Position numbers and translations under genes: made by a program. From assembly GCA_003561815.1 (NCBI GenBank), contig PWVP01000137.1, positions 1 to 28,254 on the forward strand: a stretch of 28,254 nucleotides of DNA. Direction: 5' to 3'. Each line of letters begins with the position of its first letter. Within the stretch, counting starts at the first letter, position 1. Shown one piece after another: positions 16,438 through 23,691 of this stretch. The notes under the pieces are model-generated. The model was not told the origin of the DNA. It searched no databases and saw only the letters and a list, made by a program, of their open reading frames with translations. The stretch comes from Campylobacterota bacterium. Lineage in GTDB: Bacteria > Campylobacterota > Campylobacteria > Campylobacterales > SZUA-545.

Positions 16438-16922
16438 TCCTTCTCAAACTTCTTCCGTTTGAGCATCGAGAGTCGTTCGATAAAGAGCTTGCCGCTGAGG
16501 TGATCCATCTCATGCTGGATCGCCACGGCTAAAAACCCCTCCGCCTCAAGGGTGTGTGCTTCGCCGTGGCGATCGTTAAAGCCTAGCTTGATCCAGCCGT
16601 GGCGTTTGACCTCTTCGTAGTACTCCGGCACACTCAAGCACCCCTCCTCCCAAAGAATCTCATCTTTAGACTCCAGGATCTCGGGGTTGATCACCTCCAG
16701 CAGGTTTTCTGGCGGCTGATTGCCCTCCTCATCGGGCAGATTAATCACCAAGGCGGCCACCGGCTGACCGATCTGGATAGCCGCCAGCCCCACGCCACCG
16801 GCCTGGAGCATCGTCTCGTTCATATCATCGAGCAGTGTATGCAGATCGGCATCAAACCGAACCACCCGCGCTGAGGGTTTTTTGAGGCGCTTATCAGGCC
16901 ATATCAGAATCGGATGCGTCAT
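16413..16922 (-). CDS. def: Peptide deformylase
   Basis: Removes the N-formyl group from nascent proteins at the ribosome exit. ATG 16922 is chosen over an upstream in-frame start at 16973 because it begins the family-typical MTHPILIWPDKRL and has GAAGAGAG just upstream. The 169-residue product has all three metal-site motifs: GVGLAAIQ (43-50), EGCLS (93-97, Cys95 ligand) and HEMDH (137-141, two His ligands and the catalytic Glu). The gene overlaps the degenerate-GGDEF gene upstream by 29 bases and yifB downstream by 25. Sharing an operon with trigger factor and ClpP groups factors that act on nascent or faulty chains. Confidence 0.97.
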   Translation of the reverse strand: MTHPILIWPDKRLKKPSARVVRFDADLHTLLDDMNETMLQAGGVGLAAIQIGQPVAALVINLPDEEGNQPPENLLEVINPEILESKDEILWEEGCLSVPEYYEEVKRHGWIKLGFNDRHGEAHTLEAEGFLAVAIQHEMDHLSGKLFIERLSMLKRKKFEKEWRRSRPR

Positions 16923-17976
16923 CACTCTCTTCAGATGGGGCGATCTTGTAGGTCTCGTCCGCTTCGTCGGCACCGTTCATCGCATCGAGTGCGCGCACCA
17001 TCACCGTCTCGGTATCCTGCTGGGTGCTGAGCGAGGCGATCCCCACGGCGATCTCGAGCTTGATCTCCTTATCACCGATAAAGAAGTGCGAAGCGCTCAT
17101 CATATCCGCCAGTCGTAAAGCGGCCCGTGAGGCGTTCTGCTCATCGGTGTGTTTAAGCAGCATCGCGAAGCAGCCCTCACCGTAGTGGGCCACCACATCG
17201 CTGCGGCGGGAGGTTTTCATAAAGAGTTTGGAGATGGTGCGGTTAATCAGCGCCACCTGCTTCTCTGAGCCCGCTTCGTTTTTGATTTTGCTGCTGAGTT
17301 TGGCGATCAGCAGCGAGCTGTTGTGGCTGAATTTGCTCATCTGGGCAATCTCGGCAGCCACCTGCTCAGCCAGATAGCGGCGGTTAAAGATGCCGTACTG
17401 CGCATCGTAGATGGTCTCGCCCTTGACCTCCTGGATAATCTTGGCCGATTTGGTATAGAGGGTCTTGATGGTGACCGCCTGGGTGTTGAGCACCTTGGTC
17501 AGCTTCTCCAGATCGTTATTGAGCGCCAGAGTGAGGTTCTGAACCGCTGAGGGATTGTTGATCCCCTTGGCCTCCTGCATACGCCGCTTGGAGACATTGG
17601 TCATGGTGCTGACATTCTTAAAGAGGGTGGCCACATTCTGCAAAATCTCCCGAAAGAGGGTGAAGCCGTCTTGAAGCTGCTGCTCCATACGCATCCGCTT
17701 CTCATCTTCGGTGTTGGTCTCACTCTCCATCATATCGCTAATGCGTTTTTTAAGATCGTAAGGGAGATCCTCGAGCTTCTTCTCAAAGTAGAGCTGATAG
17801 TAGTTGGGGAAAGGGGGCATGTTGTCGTTGCTGAGCTCTTCAAGCACCTCACGGGCAAACCGCTCAACCTCCCCCCCTTCCTGTCCCATACCGGCTGCCG
17901 GTGCAGCCGGGGCCGGGGTGGAAGCAGAAGGGGTATTGGCACTTGGGGCGGAAGCGGCACCTTTTCTTAGCAGCAC
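16894..17976 (-). CDS. Degenerate GGDEF-domain protein
   Basis: A 360-residue cytoplasmic protein. GTG 17976 has AAGGAG 5 bases upstream. It opens with an Ala/Pro/Ser-rich segment (about 7-30). A helical region follows (about 38-185), including PPFPNYYQLYFEKKL and long coiled-coil-like stretches. A C-terminal GGDEF-type fold starts at YDAQYGIFNRRYL (about 190-202). The catalytic GGDEF position reads GEGCF (266-270, context VVAHYGEGCFAMLL), so both the second Gly and the Asp-Glu pair are altered. It is therefore unlikely to make cyclic di-GMP and more likely to be a binding or scaffold protein. The end is acidic (SEESDDASDSD). It sits 18 bases after clpP and overlaps def. The partner is unknown. 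Confidence 0.85.
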   Translation of the reverse strand: MLLRKGAASAPSANTPSASTPAPAAPAAGMGQEGGEVERFAREVLEELSNDNMPPFPNYYQLYFEKKLEDLPYDLKKRISDMMESETNTEDEKRMRMEQQLQDGFTLFREILQNVATLFKNVSTMTNVSKRRMQEAKGINNPSAVQNLTLALNNDLEKLTKVLNTQAVTIKTLYTKSAKIIQEVKGETIYDAQYGIFNRRYLAEQVAAEIAQMSKFSHNSSLLIAKLSSKIKNEAGSEKQVALINRTISKLFMKTSRRSDVVAHYGEGCFAMLLKHTDEQNASRAALRLADMMSASHFFIGDKEIKLEIAVGIASLSTQQDTETVMVRALDAMNGADEADETYKIAPSEESDDASDSDMA

Positions 17977-17994
17977 AATCTCTCCTTAGGACGC

Positions 17995-18582
17995 TTACTT
18001 CTGGCTCTTCTCAACGACGGCATCTATTATGCCATACTTTTTGGCCTCCTGGGCACTCATGTAAAAGTCGCGATCTGTATCCGCCTGTATGGTTTTTAGC
18101 GGTTTACCGGTATTTTCGGAGATTATCTTATTGATGATCTCCTTAATGCGCACTATCTCTTTGGCTGCGATCTCGATTTCGGTCGCCTGACCCTGCGCAC
18201 CGCCTAGGGGCTGGTGAAGCATCACCCGTGCATGGGGCAGTGCATGGCGCTTACCTTTGGCCCCGCAGGAGAGCAGAAAGGCGCCCATTGAGGCGGCCTG
18301 ACCGATGCAGATGGTCGCCACATCGGGCTTGATGTACTGCATGGTGTCGTAGATGGCCATGCCGCTCGTGATCACCCCACCGGGGGAGTTGATGTAGAGG
18401 TAGATATCCTTCTCAGGATCTTCGGCCTCTAAAAAGAGCAGCTGTGCCACGATGGAGGAGGCGACCGGATCGTTGATCTCGCTGCTGAGCATCACGATGC
18501 GATCTTTTAGCAGCCTTGAATAGATGTCGTAGCTGCGCTCACCCCGTCCGGTGCGCTCAATCACATAGGGCACATAGCTCAT
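17995..18582 (-). CDS. clpP: ATP-dependent Clp protease proteolytic subunit
   Basis: Serine protease that forms the tetradecameric barrel of ClpXP/ClpAP. The 195-residue product has the full catalytic triad at the canonical positions: Ser98 (GQAASMGAFLL), His123 (RVMLHQPLGG) and Asp172 (DRDFYMS). It also has YINSPGGVITSGMAIYDTM and a conserved N-terminus (SYVPYVIERTGRGERSYDIYSRLL). The ATG overlaps the trigger-factor stop by four bases (ATGA), so the two are translated together. clpP next to tig is widely conserved, usually followed by clpX; here clpX is absent from the window and the GGDEF-like and def genes follow instead, as in other Campylobacterota. Confidence 0.99.
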   Translation of the reverse strand: MSYVPYVIERTGRGERSYDIYSRLLKDRIVMLSSEINDPVASSIVAQLLFLEAEDPEKDIYLYINSPGGVITSGMAIYDTMQYIKPDVATICIGQAASMGAFLLSCGAKGKRHALPHARVMLHQPLGGAQGQATEIEIAAKEIVRIKEIINKIISENTGKPLKTIQADTDRDFYMSAQEAKKYGIIDAVVEKSQK

Positions 18583-20048
18583 GCGGGGTCCGTTTCATCT
18601 TTTTTCGCGGCGGGCTTTTTGGCCGCGGGTTTTTTAGCGGCCGGTTTTTTGGCCGCGGGCTTCTCTTCACCCTGATCGGCTTTAGCCCCAGCGGGCTTTT
18701 TGGCCGGAGCCTTTTTGGCCGCCGGCTTTTTAGCGGCGGGCGCTTTAGCCGCCTCGGGCTTGGGATTTTTCTTATCCAGCAGGGTGGTCAAGACGCGATC
18801 TTCGGTAAGCGACATCTTGATAACGGGGATAAGATTGTTCTCTTTGTAGTACTCGAGCATCTTTTTGGGATCCTGACCGGCGCGCATCGCTTCGTAGTAG
18901 ACCACCTGCATCACCTCTTGATCGTTGACGCTCACCTCTTCGGCTTTGGCCAGCGCGTCGATAATCAGGGTGGTTTTTACCCGCTCCTGGGCCTCTTCGC
19001 GAACACTCTCGCGCAGATCGGCGATCGCCTTCTCATCGCCGCTGAGCTTTTTGAGATCCTCTTCGCTCATCTCGCGCGCTTTGTTGCTCGCAAGGTGATC
19101 AATCTCCTGCTCGACGATGTTTTTAGGCAGATCGAACTGATAGTGCCTGGTGAGCACCTCAAGCAGCTTGGGCTTGAGATCGCCCTGGATCAGCTCACTG
19201 CGCTTCTCGCCAACCATCGACTCCTCGATCGTAGCGCGCAGCTTCTCTAAAGAGGCCTCCTCATCGCCGGGCAGCAGCTTTTTGGCCACCTCATCATCGA
19301 GCACCACCGCCGGGCGGGTTTTGATCCCCTTAAGGGTCACCTCGAAGCGAACCGGTTTACCCGCGATCTCTTTGGCCTGATAATCCTCAGGGAAGGTGAC
19401 ATTGAGCGTGCGCGACTCGCCGGGCTTCATGCCGACCATCTGCTCCTCAAAGCCGGGGATAAACTGCCCTTTGCCGATCTCGAGCTCCTGATCGGTGGCA
19501 CTGCCGCGCTCCAGGGGCTGATCGTCGATAAACCCTTCGAAGTCAAAGAGCGCGATATCCTTCTCTTTTAGGGCGCGCTTGGTCTTAATCTCCTCGGGCG
19601 CCACGGTGGACTCGGCCGCCTTTTTAAGGGTCTCCTCGATCTCTTTTTTCGTAATGCTGGGCGCTTTGAAGGTGGGTACGAGATCCAGATAGGAGCCCAG
19701 CTCAATCTCCGGGCGGGTGGCGATGGTGATCTCGAGATCGTAGCCCCCCTCCTTCTCCTCAAAACGGCTTACTGAGGGCGTGCCGATCATCTCCGGCTGC
19801 TCAAGCGCCTTTAGCCCCTCACTCAAAACCTCCTGTGCGATCTCGCTTCGCACTTCGTTGATGAGCTTATCGCCGTAGCGCTGCTTGATCAGTGCGATGG
19901 GCACTTTGCCCTTACGGAAGCCGTCAAACTTCGCCTCTTTGGCGATGGAGCGGGCGATCCGCTCTTCGGTTTTGGAGACGAGTGGCGGCTCAACCTGAGC
20001 CGAGATGGTGGCGTTGGCCGAGTCAAGCCGTTTGGTAGAAACCTGCAT
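18579..20048 (-). CDS. tig: Trigger factor with Ala/Lys/Pro-rich C-terminal tail
   Basis: Ribosome-associated chaperone and peptidyl-prolyl isomerase. The N-terminal ribosome-docking domain carries the signature GFRKGKVP (43-50). The FKBP-like domain (about 150-235) includes EIGKGQFIPGFEEQMVGMKPGE, and a helical C-terminal chaperone domain follows. The product is 489 residues because residues 426-489 form an added low-complexity tail of PAAKKPAAKK-type units ending DETDPA. Typical trigger factors end near 430-450. ATG 20048 has AAGGGG upstream. It is the first gene of a minus-strand operon with clpP, the GGDEF-like gene, def and yifB, and is divergent from folE. The tail resembles histone H1-like bacterial tails that bind nucleic acid; here an RNA or ribosome contact is only inferred. 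Confidence 0.96.
   Translation of the reverse strand: MQVSTKRLDSANATISAQVEPPLVSKTEERIARSIAKEAKFDGFRKGKVPIALIKQRYGDKLINEVRSEIAQEVLSEGLKALEQPEMIGTPSVSRFEEKEGGYDLEITIATRPEIELGSYLDLVPTFKAPSITKKEIEETLKKAAESTVAPEEIKTKRALKEKDIALFDFEGFIDDQPLERGSATDQELEIGKGQFIPGFEEQMVGMKPGESRTLNVTFPEDYQAKEIAGKPVRFEVTLKGIKTRPAVVLDDEVAKKLLPGDEEASLEKLRATIEESMVGEKRSELIQGDLKPKLLEVLTRHYQFDLPKNIVEQEIDHLASNKAREMSEEDLKKLSGDEKAIADLRESVREEAQERVKTTLIIDALAKAEEVSVNDQEVMQVVYYEAMRAGQDPKKMLEYYKENNLIPVIKMSLTEDRVLTTLLDKKNPKPEAAKAPAAKKPAAKKAPAKKPAGAKADQGEEKPAAKKPAAKKPAAKKPAAKKDETDPA
18582..18773 (-). repeat. Low-complexity repeat encoding the trigger-factor tail
   Basis: Repeated GC-rich blocks and short T runs on the plus strand (for example GGCCGCGGGTTTTTT) encode imperfect PAAKK / AAKKAPAKK units. 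The stretch is in frame with tig and could change length by slippage or unequal recombination. Confidence 0.75.
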
Positions 20049-20118
20049 GAAACCCCTTATCTTCGTTCTTGTTGGTAATTAAACTGGAAATTAACCAATG
20101 ATCCTAACCCAAACTCCC

Positions 20119-20147
20119 TTTGATTTTAATTCACGGTGCCCTACAAT
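20119..20147 (+). promoter_or_regulatory. Promoter of folE-fliI
   Basis: TTTGAT (20119-20124) and TACAAT (20142-20147) are 17 bases apart and lie 30 bases before the folE start, in the 128-base gap shared with the divergent tig operon. I see no clear promoter for tig in the same gap. Confidence 0.6.
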
Positions 20148-20176
20148 ACAGGCCAAAAACCCCAAAGAGGAGACCC

Positions 20177-20752
20177 GTGAACCAAAAAGCGTTTGAATCG
20201 GCCATCCAAAGCGTCATCGAAGCGGTGGGCGAAGATCCCACGCGTGAGGGGCTTATCGACACCCCTAAGCGGGTCTACCACTCGATGATGCATCTGTGTA
20301 GCGGCTATCAGGAGGATCCCAAGCGGATTCTCAACGCCGCGCTCTTTGAGAGCCAGGCGAGCGAGATGGTGATTGTGCGGGATATCGAGTTTTACTCCCT
20401 GTGCGAACACCATCTGCTCCCCTTTTTCGGCCTGTGTGATGTGGCCTATATCCCCGATGGCAAGGTGGTGGGTCTAAGCAAGATCCCCCGCATGGTGGAT
20501 GTCTTCGCCCGGCGGCTGCAGATCCAAGAGCAGCTCACCGAGCAGATCGCCGATGCCCTCAGCGAAGCGATCGCCCCTAGAGGGGTGGCGGTACTGGTCA
20601 ATGCGCGGCACATGTGCATGGAGATGCGCGGCGTCCAGAAACGCCACAGCCTCACCACCACCTCCGCACTTCGCGGGCTCTTTTTAAGCGATCCGAAAAC
20701 CCGCGAGGAGTTTATGAGTATCGTCAACGCGCCGGTTAAGGACCGCTTCTAG
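20177..20752 (+). CDS. folE: GTP cyclohydrolase I
   Basis: Converts GTP to 7,8-dihydroneopterin triphosphate, the first step of folate (and queuosine or biopterin) synthesis. GTG 20177 follows AAAGAGGAG by 4 bases and begins the homologous region; an upstream ATG at 20120 has neither. The 191-residue product has EDPTREGLIDTPKRV near the start, the zinc ligands Cys76 and His79 in CEHHLLPFFG and Cys147 in MCMEMRG, plus KIPRMVDVFARRLQ and the substrate-loop QKRHSLTTTSALRG. The motifs are complete, so this is the zinc-dependent type IA enzyme. fliI starts 2 bases after its stop; the folE-fliI pair is conserved in Campylobacter, as I recall. Confidence 0.97.
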   Translation: MNQKAFESAIQSVIEAVGEDPTREGLIDTPKRVYHSMMHLCSGYQEDPKRILNAALFESQASEMVIVRDIEFYSLCEHHLLPFFGLCDVAYIPDGKVVGLSKIPRMVDVFARRLQIQEQLTEQIADALSEAIAPRGVAVLVNARHMCMEMRGVQKRHSLTTTSALRGLFLSDPKTREEFMSIVNAPVKDRF

Positions 20753-20754
20753 CC

Positions 20755-22059
20755 GTGCCGCTACGATCGATGCGCCACCGCCTAAAAACCACCGCCCTAA
20801 GCGCACCCTTTGGGTTTGTGAAAAAAATCAGCCCCACCCATATCGAAGGGACCGGGCTGAAGCTGGGTATCGGGGATGTGGTGCGCATCGAAGATCGCAG
20901 TGGCGATGAGCGCACACTGGGGATGGTCACCTCCTTAGAGGGCGATCGCTTCTTTATCACCCCCTTTGGGTTTGTGGAGGGGTTGAGTACGGGCGATCCG
21001 GTCTATAAGGTCGAGCAGGGGATGGGGCTCAATATCGGGCCGGGGGTGCTCGGGCGGGTGATTAGCCCCTTTGGCGAGCCGATCGATGGCAAAGGGCCGA
21101 TCGCAGCGGATGCCTGGGTGCCGATGATGCGTCCGCCCATCGCCCCGATGCGCCGTGGCGCGATTAACCGGGTGTTTGAGACCGGGGTACGCACCCTCGA
21201 TGGGATGCTCACCTGCGGTCAGGGGCAGAAGGTGGGCATCTTCGCCGGCAGTGGCGTGGGCAAATCGACCCTGATGGGCCTGATCGTGCGCGGCTGCCGT
21301 GTGCCGATTAGAGTAGTGGCGCTGATTGGCGAGCGGGGGCGTGAGATTCCGGAGTTTATCGACCACGCCCTGGGCGGCGATCTGAGCAACACCGTCATCA
21401 TCGCATCCACCAGCGATGATAGCCCGCTGATGCGCAAATATGGCGCTTTTGCGGCGATGGCGGTGGCGGAGTACTTTAAAGATCGCGGCGAAGATGTGCT
21501 CTTTATGATGGATAGTGTCACCCGTTTCGCGATGGCCCAGCGCGAGATCGGCCTCTCACTGGGTGAGCCCCCCACCTCCAAAGGCTATCCCCCCTCGGTC
21601 TTTGCCCTACTACCACAGCTGATGGAGCGGGCCGGTAGCGAGCAGCGCAAAGGGAGCATCACCGCCTTTTTTACCGTGCTGGTGGAGGGCGATGATATGA
21701 ACGACCCCATCGCCGATCAGGCGCGATCGATTCTCGATGGGCATCTGGTCCTAAGCCGGCAGCTTGGCGATCTGGGGCTCTATCCACCCATCGATCTGCT
21801 CGCCAGCGCTTCGCGGGTGATGCCCTCACTGGCAGATGATCGCCACCTTCAGGCGGTGCGCGATCTACGAAAGCTCATCTCCTTGATGCGCGAAAACGAG
21901 GTGCTCGTACGCATCGGCGCCTACAGCCCCGGCAGCGATCCGCAGCTCGATCGCGCCTTGGAAAAGCGCGCGGCGATCGAGGAGTTTATGTCCCAGTCGC
22001 TACCGGAGGAGCGGCTCTTTAGTGAGGTGATTGAGGAGCTGATCACCCTCGCGCAGTAG
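20755..22059 (+). CDS. fliI: Flagellum-specific ATPase FliI
   Basis: ATPase of the flagellar type III export apparatus at the cytoplasmic face of the basal body. GTG 20755 gives 434 residues beginning PLRSMRHRL, like other epsilonproteobacterial FliI; an in-frame ATG at 20770 is the alternative. Motifs are Walker A AGSGVGKST (164-172), GERGREIPEFI (192-202), Walker B DVLFMMD (about 247-253), and SKGYPPSVFALLPQLMERAGS, which separates FliI and its type III kin from F1 beta subunits. The start lies 2 bases after folE with only a weak AAGGA 12 bases upstream, so translation probably depends on folE. No other flagellar gene is visible nearby, so motility genes are scattered, as is usual in this phylum. 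Confidence 0.97.
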   Translation: MPLRSMRHRLKTTALSAPFGFVKKISPTHIEGTGLKLGIGDVVRIEDRSGDERTLGMVTSLEGDRFFITPFGFVEGLSTGDPVYKVEQGMGLNIGPGVLGRVISPFGEPIDGKGPIAADAWVPMMRPPIAPMRRGAINRVFETGVRTLDGMLTCGQGQKVGIFAGSGVGKSTLMGLIVRGCRVPIRVVALIGERGREIPEFIDHALGGDLSNTVIIASTSDDSPLMRKYGAFAAMAVAEYFKDRGEDVLFMMDSVTRFAMAQREIGLSLGEPPTSKGYPPSVFALLPQLMERAGSEQRKGSITAFFTVLVEGDDMNDPIADQARSILDGHLVLSRQLGDLGLYPPIDLLASASRVMPSLADDRHLQAVRDLRKLISLMRENEVLVRIGAYSPGSDPQLDRALEKRAAIEEFMSQSLPEERLFSEVIEELITLAQ

Positions 22060-22060
22060 C

Positions 22061-22849
22061 CTAAAACCGCCAGGCGGTGCCCAGGTAGAGGTGCCACTCG
22101 CGATCGCTCCAGCTCTCTTCGCCGTAGCTGTGGTTGATCGGCAGCCACTCGCGCTGGGTGTAGTCCAGACCATACTCCAGACGCCAGCGCCGACCCTCCT
22201 GTAGCCAGTTATATGCCCCTAGTCCAACCCCCCAGGAGAGGGCGGTGGGCGAGAGCCCTTCGCTATCGGTGTGGCTTACCCCTAGAGCCAGCTTCAAAAA
22301 CGGAATGCTCTCATTGAGGGTGTGCTCAGGCAGGGTGTAGTGAAACTGCAGCAGCGTCTCCTGAACCTCATCGAGGGTATAGAAGTCCAGCGTGAGGAAG
22401 TGGCCCTCGCCGGGCCACTGATACCCGATGCCAATCTGCGGGCGCAAAAGCAGCTCATCGCTGGAGCAGCTAAAGCTCTTAACAACCCCCACCTCCGTGG
22501 TGCCGATCTCGTCTCCACCGGGCTGACAGTAGATCGCCTGCGCCCCCGCATCCGGGTTGGAGCGCACCGTGATGCTCCGCTCGTGCAGCACCCCCCCGAT
22601 GGAGGCACGCACCAAAAACCGGCCACCGAACCCAAAAAGACCCGGCGCGGCAGGCTGAGGCTGTGCCGTCTGGGGCGCAGCGGGTCTCTGGGGTGTCTGG
22701 CGGACAGGCTGGGTGGGTTGGGGTTGGGTCTGCTCGGGTGCGGTGCGTGGCTGGACAGGCTGACCGGTGCGATACTCCTGAAAAACCGCCGCCACAAGGG
22801 TCGAAAAGAGCAGAGGCAATAAAAACAGCACACGCCACAAAGCAGGCAT
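22061..22849 (-). CDS. Probable outer-membrane protein with Pro/Gln-rich linker
   Basis: Unrecognised 262-residue exported protein. ATG 22849 is used; a GTG directly before it would add one residue. A signal peptide (WRVLFLLPLLFSTLVAA) is followed by a Pro/Gln/Thr-rich linker (about 28-68) that could cross peptidoglycan or stay disordered. The C-terminal part alternates short amphipathic strands (FLVRASIGGVLHERSI, LLRPQIGIGYQWPG, FLTLDFYTLDEV, WGVGLGAYNWL, RLEYGLDYT) and ends LYLGTAWRF, with the terminal Phe typical of beta-barrel outer-membrane proteins. Two cysteines (in YCQPGG and SFSCSS) may pair. Its stop lies one base from that of convergent fliI. A small 8-strand barrel is likely; function unknown. 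Confidence 0.72.
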   Translation of the reverse strand: MPALWRVLFLLPLLFSTLVAAVFQEYRTGQPVQPRTAPEQTQPQPTQPVRQTPQRPAAPQTAQPQPAAPGLFGFGGRFLVRASIGGVLHERSITVRSNPDAGAQAIYCQPGGDEIGTTEVGVVKSFSCSSDELLLRPQIGIGYQWPGEGHFLTLDFYTLDEVQETLLQFHYTLPEHTLNESIPFLKLALGVSHTDSEGLSPTALSWGVGLGAYNWLQEGRRWRLEYGLDYTQREWLPINHSYGEESWSDREWHLYLGTAWRF

Positions 22850-22920
22850 CACTTAAAAGGCCTTAGGAGAGGTTTAGCAGAAAAGAGTGTATCACTGGGG
22901 GGCTAAAAAAGCGTAAGGAC

Positions 22921-22936
22921 CGGGCCCGAAGGCCCG
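22921..22936 (-). terminator. Hairpin with UUCG loop after the lipoprotein gene
   Basis: On the minus strand CGGGCC-TTCG-GGCCCG forms a 6-bp GC stem with a stable UUCG loop, 15 bases after the stop codon. A T run occurs only about 10 bases further on, so intrinsic termination is probable but not textbook. Confidence 0.55.
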
Positions 22937-22951
22937 ATTAAGACGAGAAGG

Positions 22952-23272
22952 CTAGTTGGTGCTAACCGACTCGGCAGTGCCACGGGTAGTGACAAAAGAG
23001 GGTGCGCGCGGCGGGGTATCGCCCGTCGCACTCGAGGTGATCTCGCTAATACGAGAAACCACTTTGCCCGTCTCCGGGTCGATAAACTTGGTCTCAGTTG
23101 TAAAGCCAGAGCTGCCGGTTTGGACCGTTACATCCTCTGAGCTTGTCTGGGTGTTGCCACCACTCTGGCCACTAGAGGCGACCGAGGAGCTGCTGGAGCT
23201 ACCGCCGCCGCCGCAGCCTGCTACGAGCAGACCCAGTGCCGCCAGAAAAGCGATTACGCTTAGCTTTTTCAT
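22952..23272 (-). CDS. Small lipoprotein, function unknown
   Basis: A 106-residue lipoprotein precursor. The signal peptide MKKLSVIAFLAALGLLVAGC has a lipobox (LVAGC) with Cys20 as the lipidated residue. It is followed by a Gly/Ser/Thr tether (GGGGSSSSSS and onward, about 21-50) and a short region with FIDPETGKVVSRISEITS. No Asp at the position after the Cys, so it is likely sorted to the outer membrane if E. coli rules hold. AAAGGAA precedes ATG 23272. The start overlaps the preceding gene's stop by four bases and a hairpin follows, making it the last gene of the exported-protein cluster. The globular part is too short to assign a fold. Confidence 0.82.
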   Translation of the reverse strand: MKKLSVIAFLAALGLLVAGCGGGGSSSSSSVASSGQSGGNTQTSSEDVTVQTGSSGFTTETKFIDPETGKVVSRISEITSSATGDTPPRAPSFVTTRGTAESVSTN

Positions 23273-23691
23273 TTCTGTTCCTTTCTGGAATCTTTCTTGA
23301 CAACCTCTCCACGCTTGTAGCAGTGGGTCAGTTTGTCACCACACAAGAGCGCAACGCGATCGCCACGCTCTGTTTTGACATCGATCTCATAAGCCCTTAG
23401 AAACCCCTCTGCAATCGCAATGCGTTTCACAGAGACCGTCTCGCCTAGCATGGTGCTCAGGCGATCGCCTGCCTTTGAGGCGGTGGGCTTATAGTAGCGG
23501 TTAGAGCAGTCGATAAAGTCGGGCTCCACCATCGGCGGCAGGACAACTACTTGCGCAGGAACCTTACACTCTCTTAGTATCTGGTGCCGCTCATGGGCCT
23601 CCCCCACATCGGGAAGAGGCGGCAGATCGGCGGCGGCTAGCGCCACCGCTGCCAGACCGACTACCGTTAGCTGCCTAACGCTACCGATCAT
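23269..23691 (-). CDS. Small periplasmic four-cysteine protein, unknown
   Basis: Unrecognised 140-residue exported protein. The N-terminal signal peptide (LTVVGLAAVALAAA) is followed by a mature part with four cysteines near residues 42, 62, 117 and 123, spaced so as to allow two disulfides. The C-terminus is basic (KRGEVVKKDSRKEQK). The middle (MLGETVSVKRIAIAEGFLRAYEIDVKTERGDRVALLCG) looks like a small beta domain. The ATG at 23691 shares one base with the stop of the 1292-residue gene (TAATG), and its own stop overlaps the lipoprotein start, so all three are translated as a unit. A chaperone, anchor or assembly role for the large secreted protein is a guess from position only. Confidence 0.78.
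   Translation of the reverse strand: MIGSVRQLTVVGLAAVALAAADLPPLPDVGEAHERHQILRECKVPAQVVVLPPMVEPDFIDCSNRYYKPTASKAGDRLSTMLGETVSVKRIAIAEGFLRAYEIDVKTERGDRVALLCGDKLTHCYKRGEVVKKDSRKEQK

Noticed and set aside
16923..16973. Longer N-terminus for peptide deformylase.
   Set aside because: The added residues are antisense-like Arg/Thr/Pro sequence not found in the family and overlap the end of the upstream gene; ATG 16922 begins the conserved region.
20074..20096. Imperfect palindrome GGT...ACC between tig and folE as an operator.
   Set aside because: The arms match only partly and the A/T-rich composition makes this likely by chance.
22921..22936. A classical terminator with adjacent U tract.
   Set aside because: The hairpin is real but its T run is about 10 bases away, so it is reported only as a probable terminator with lowered confidence.
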